DNA of 64,000 nucleotides from Nitrosopumilales archaeon (GTDB lineage Archaea > Thermoproteota > Nitrososphaeria > Nitrososphaerales > Nitrosopumilaceae): the NCBI GenBank assembly GCA_900299125.1, contig OMIR01000068.1:1-64000 (forward strand). The letters are read 5' to 3'. Below the pieces are notes generated by a model. It ran no database searches, was not told the DNA's origin, and saw only the letters and a program-made list of their open reading frames with translations. How positions within the stretch are numbered: the stretch's first letter is position 1; the number at the start of each line of letters is the position of its first letter. Positions 63,399 through 64,000 of the stretch are shown piece after piece. The position numbers and the translations under genes were made by a program.

Positions 63399-64000
63399 AT
63401 GACAAATAAACGTCCTTTCTTGGATGCGATGAGAAATAATATTTTGTTATTTGATGGTGCCATGGGTACAGAAATTCAAAAATTTGATCCCAAACCGGAA
63501 GATTTTCCAGATGGAAAAGATGGATTCAATGATGGACTAGTGTTAACAAGACCTGAATGGATCAAGAAGATTCACCGAAGTTACTTGGAAGTCGGTGCTG
63601 ATTGTATTGAGACAAATTCATTTGGTTCTAATAAAATTAAACTCGCTGAATATGGCTATGGTGATAAAACTATAGAGATGAATAAAAAAATTGCAGAACT
63701 TGCATGTAGTGTTGTAGCAGAATTTTCCGACAAGCCTAGATACGTGATTGGCAGTATGGGGCCAACAGGATTCTTGCCTAGTTCTAATGATCCAGATTTA
63801 GGACAGATATCCCTAGATGAAATAAAGGAAGCCTATTCTTTACAAGCAGAAGGACTAATCCAAGGAGGCGTAGATGCACTATTGATTGAAACAAGTCAAG
63901 ATATTTTGGAGGTAAAACTTGCCATTGAAGGTGCGCAACAGGCAATGACAAAGACAAAAAAAGTCCCATTGATTGCCAATGTCACACTTGATCAGTATGG
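63399..64000 (+). CDS. metH: Methionine synthase, homocysteine S-methyltransferase domain (cut by right edge)
   Basis: An open frame with ATG start runs to the window end (200 residues). It matches the N-terminal homocysteine-binding barrel of MetH: LFDGAMGTEIQKF, TRPEWIKKIHRSYLEVGADCIETNSFG, GSMGPTGFLPS and DALLIETSQDILEVKLAI. Whether cobalamin and folate-binding domains follow cannot be seen; it may be a shorter stand-alone protein. It is coupled to the MetF-like gene upstream. Confidence 0.88.
   Translation, partial: MTNKRPFLDAMRNNILLFDGAMGTEIQKFDPKPEDFPDGKDGFNDGLVLTRPEWIKKIHRSYLEVGADCIETNSFGSNKIKLAEYGYGDKTIEMNKKIAELACSVVAEFSDKPRYVIGSMGPTGFLPSSNDPDLGQISLDEIKEAYSLQAEGLIQGGVDALLIETSQDILEVKLAIEGAQQAMTKTKKVPLIANVTLDQY

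Noticed and set aside
1-64000. Search for transposases, integrases, prophage genes and CRISPR repeats
   Set aside because: None seen; gene content and base use look uniform across the window.

Overview
The window reads as a stretch of chromosome from an ammonia-oxidising archaeon of the Thaumarchaeota (Nitrososphaerota), most likely the Nitrosopumilales. The lineage markers visible directly are a copper nitrite reductase (NirK), several secreted or membrane-anchored blue-copper (cupredoxin) proteins, a divergent FtsZ-like protein, archaeal transcription and translation genes (Rpo7, Spt4, eL15, eL31, eL39, aEF1B, Pth2, TruD), a Cdc48 ATPase and a membrane pyrophosphatase. The DNA is AT-rich, genes are tightly packed with many 1-4 base overlaps, TTG and GTG starts are frequent, and Shine-Dalgarno sites are mostly absent, as expected for leaderless archaeal genes. 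No mobile element, CRISPR array or obvious island was seen; this is core chromosome with small lineage-specific genes between the housekeeping genes.

Layout. 1-5.4 kb: tRNA-Val with an apparent non-canonical intron, PepF peptidase, pyruvoyl arginine decarboxylase, a CPBP-type membrane protease and tRNA-Thr. 5.4-12 kb: a phosphate-uptake locus (phoU-pstB-pstA-pstC, a divergent AbrB-PhoU regulator, a secreted protein and pstS) with palindromes in both divergent promoter regions. 12-14.7 kb: a DEAD-box RNA helicase behind a highly structured leader, followed by an Lrp-type ligand-binding protein. 14.7-23.8 kb: two secreted cupredoxins (one without the copper-ligand cysteine), many small unknown genes, a DUF255 thioredoxin-domain protein, a zinc alcohol dehydrogenase and microproteins with zinc ribbons. 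23.8-32.4 kb: glycosyltransferase, TruD, Pth2, a geranylgeranyl-reductase-type flavoprotein, a zinc ribbon-aEF1B-Cdc48 operon. 32.4-38.8 kb: heme o synthase divergent from a membrane protein with two cupredoxin domains, a JAMM protease, a proton pyrophosphatase and a soluble pyrophosphatase. 38.9-44.4 kb: dephospho-CoA kinase, Mrp ATPase, Rpo7-Spt4, NAD synthesis (NadC, NadA, NadX) and a 24-residue very basic peptide gene. 44.5-51.6 kb: the archaeal end-resection set NurA, HerA, Mre11, Rad50 with one unknown gene embedded. 51.7-64 kb: redoxin, eL15, surface proteins, SerA-like dehydrogenase, NirK, fumarase with a tRNA methylthiotransferase, FtsZ-like protein, eL39-eL31, Nudix hydrolase, and a MetF-like/methionine synthase pair cut by the right edge.

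How the genes fit together. The Pst genes import phosphate while the two pyrophosphatases recycle pyrophosphate. The cupredoxins, heme o synthase and NirK belong to the copper-based electron transport of ammonia oxidisers. HerA-NurA-Mre11-Rad50 form the double-strand-break resection machinery. Cdc48 (with a C-terminal HbYX-like Phe-Tyr-Gly) and the JAMM protease fit a proteasome-linked protein turnover route. The most promising undescribed signals are the leader of the helicase gene with mutually exclusive hairpins, the cupredoxin with Asp in place of the copper-binding Cys, the palindromes shared by the phosphate promoters, the unknown gene inside the resection locus, and several unannotated microproteins. 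All assignments come from reading the sequence only.
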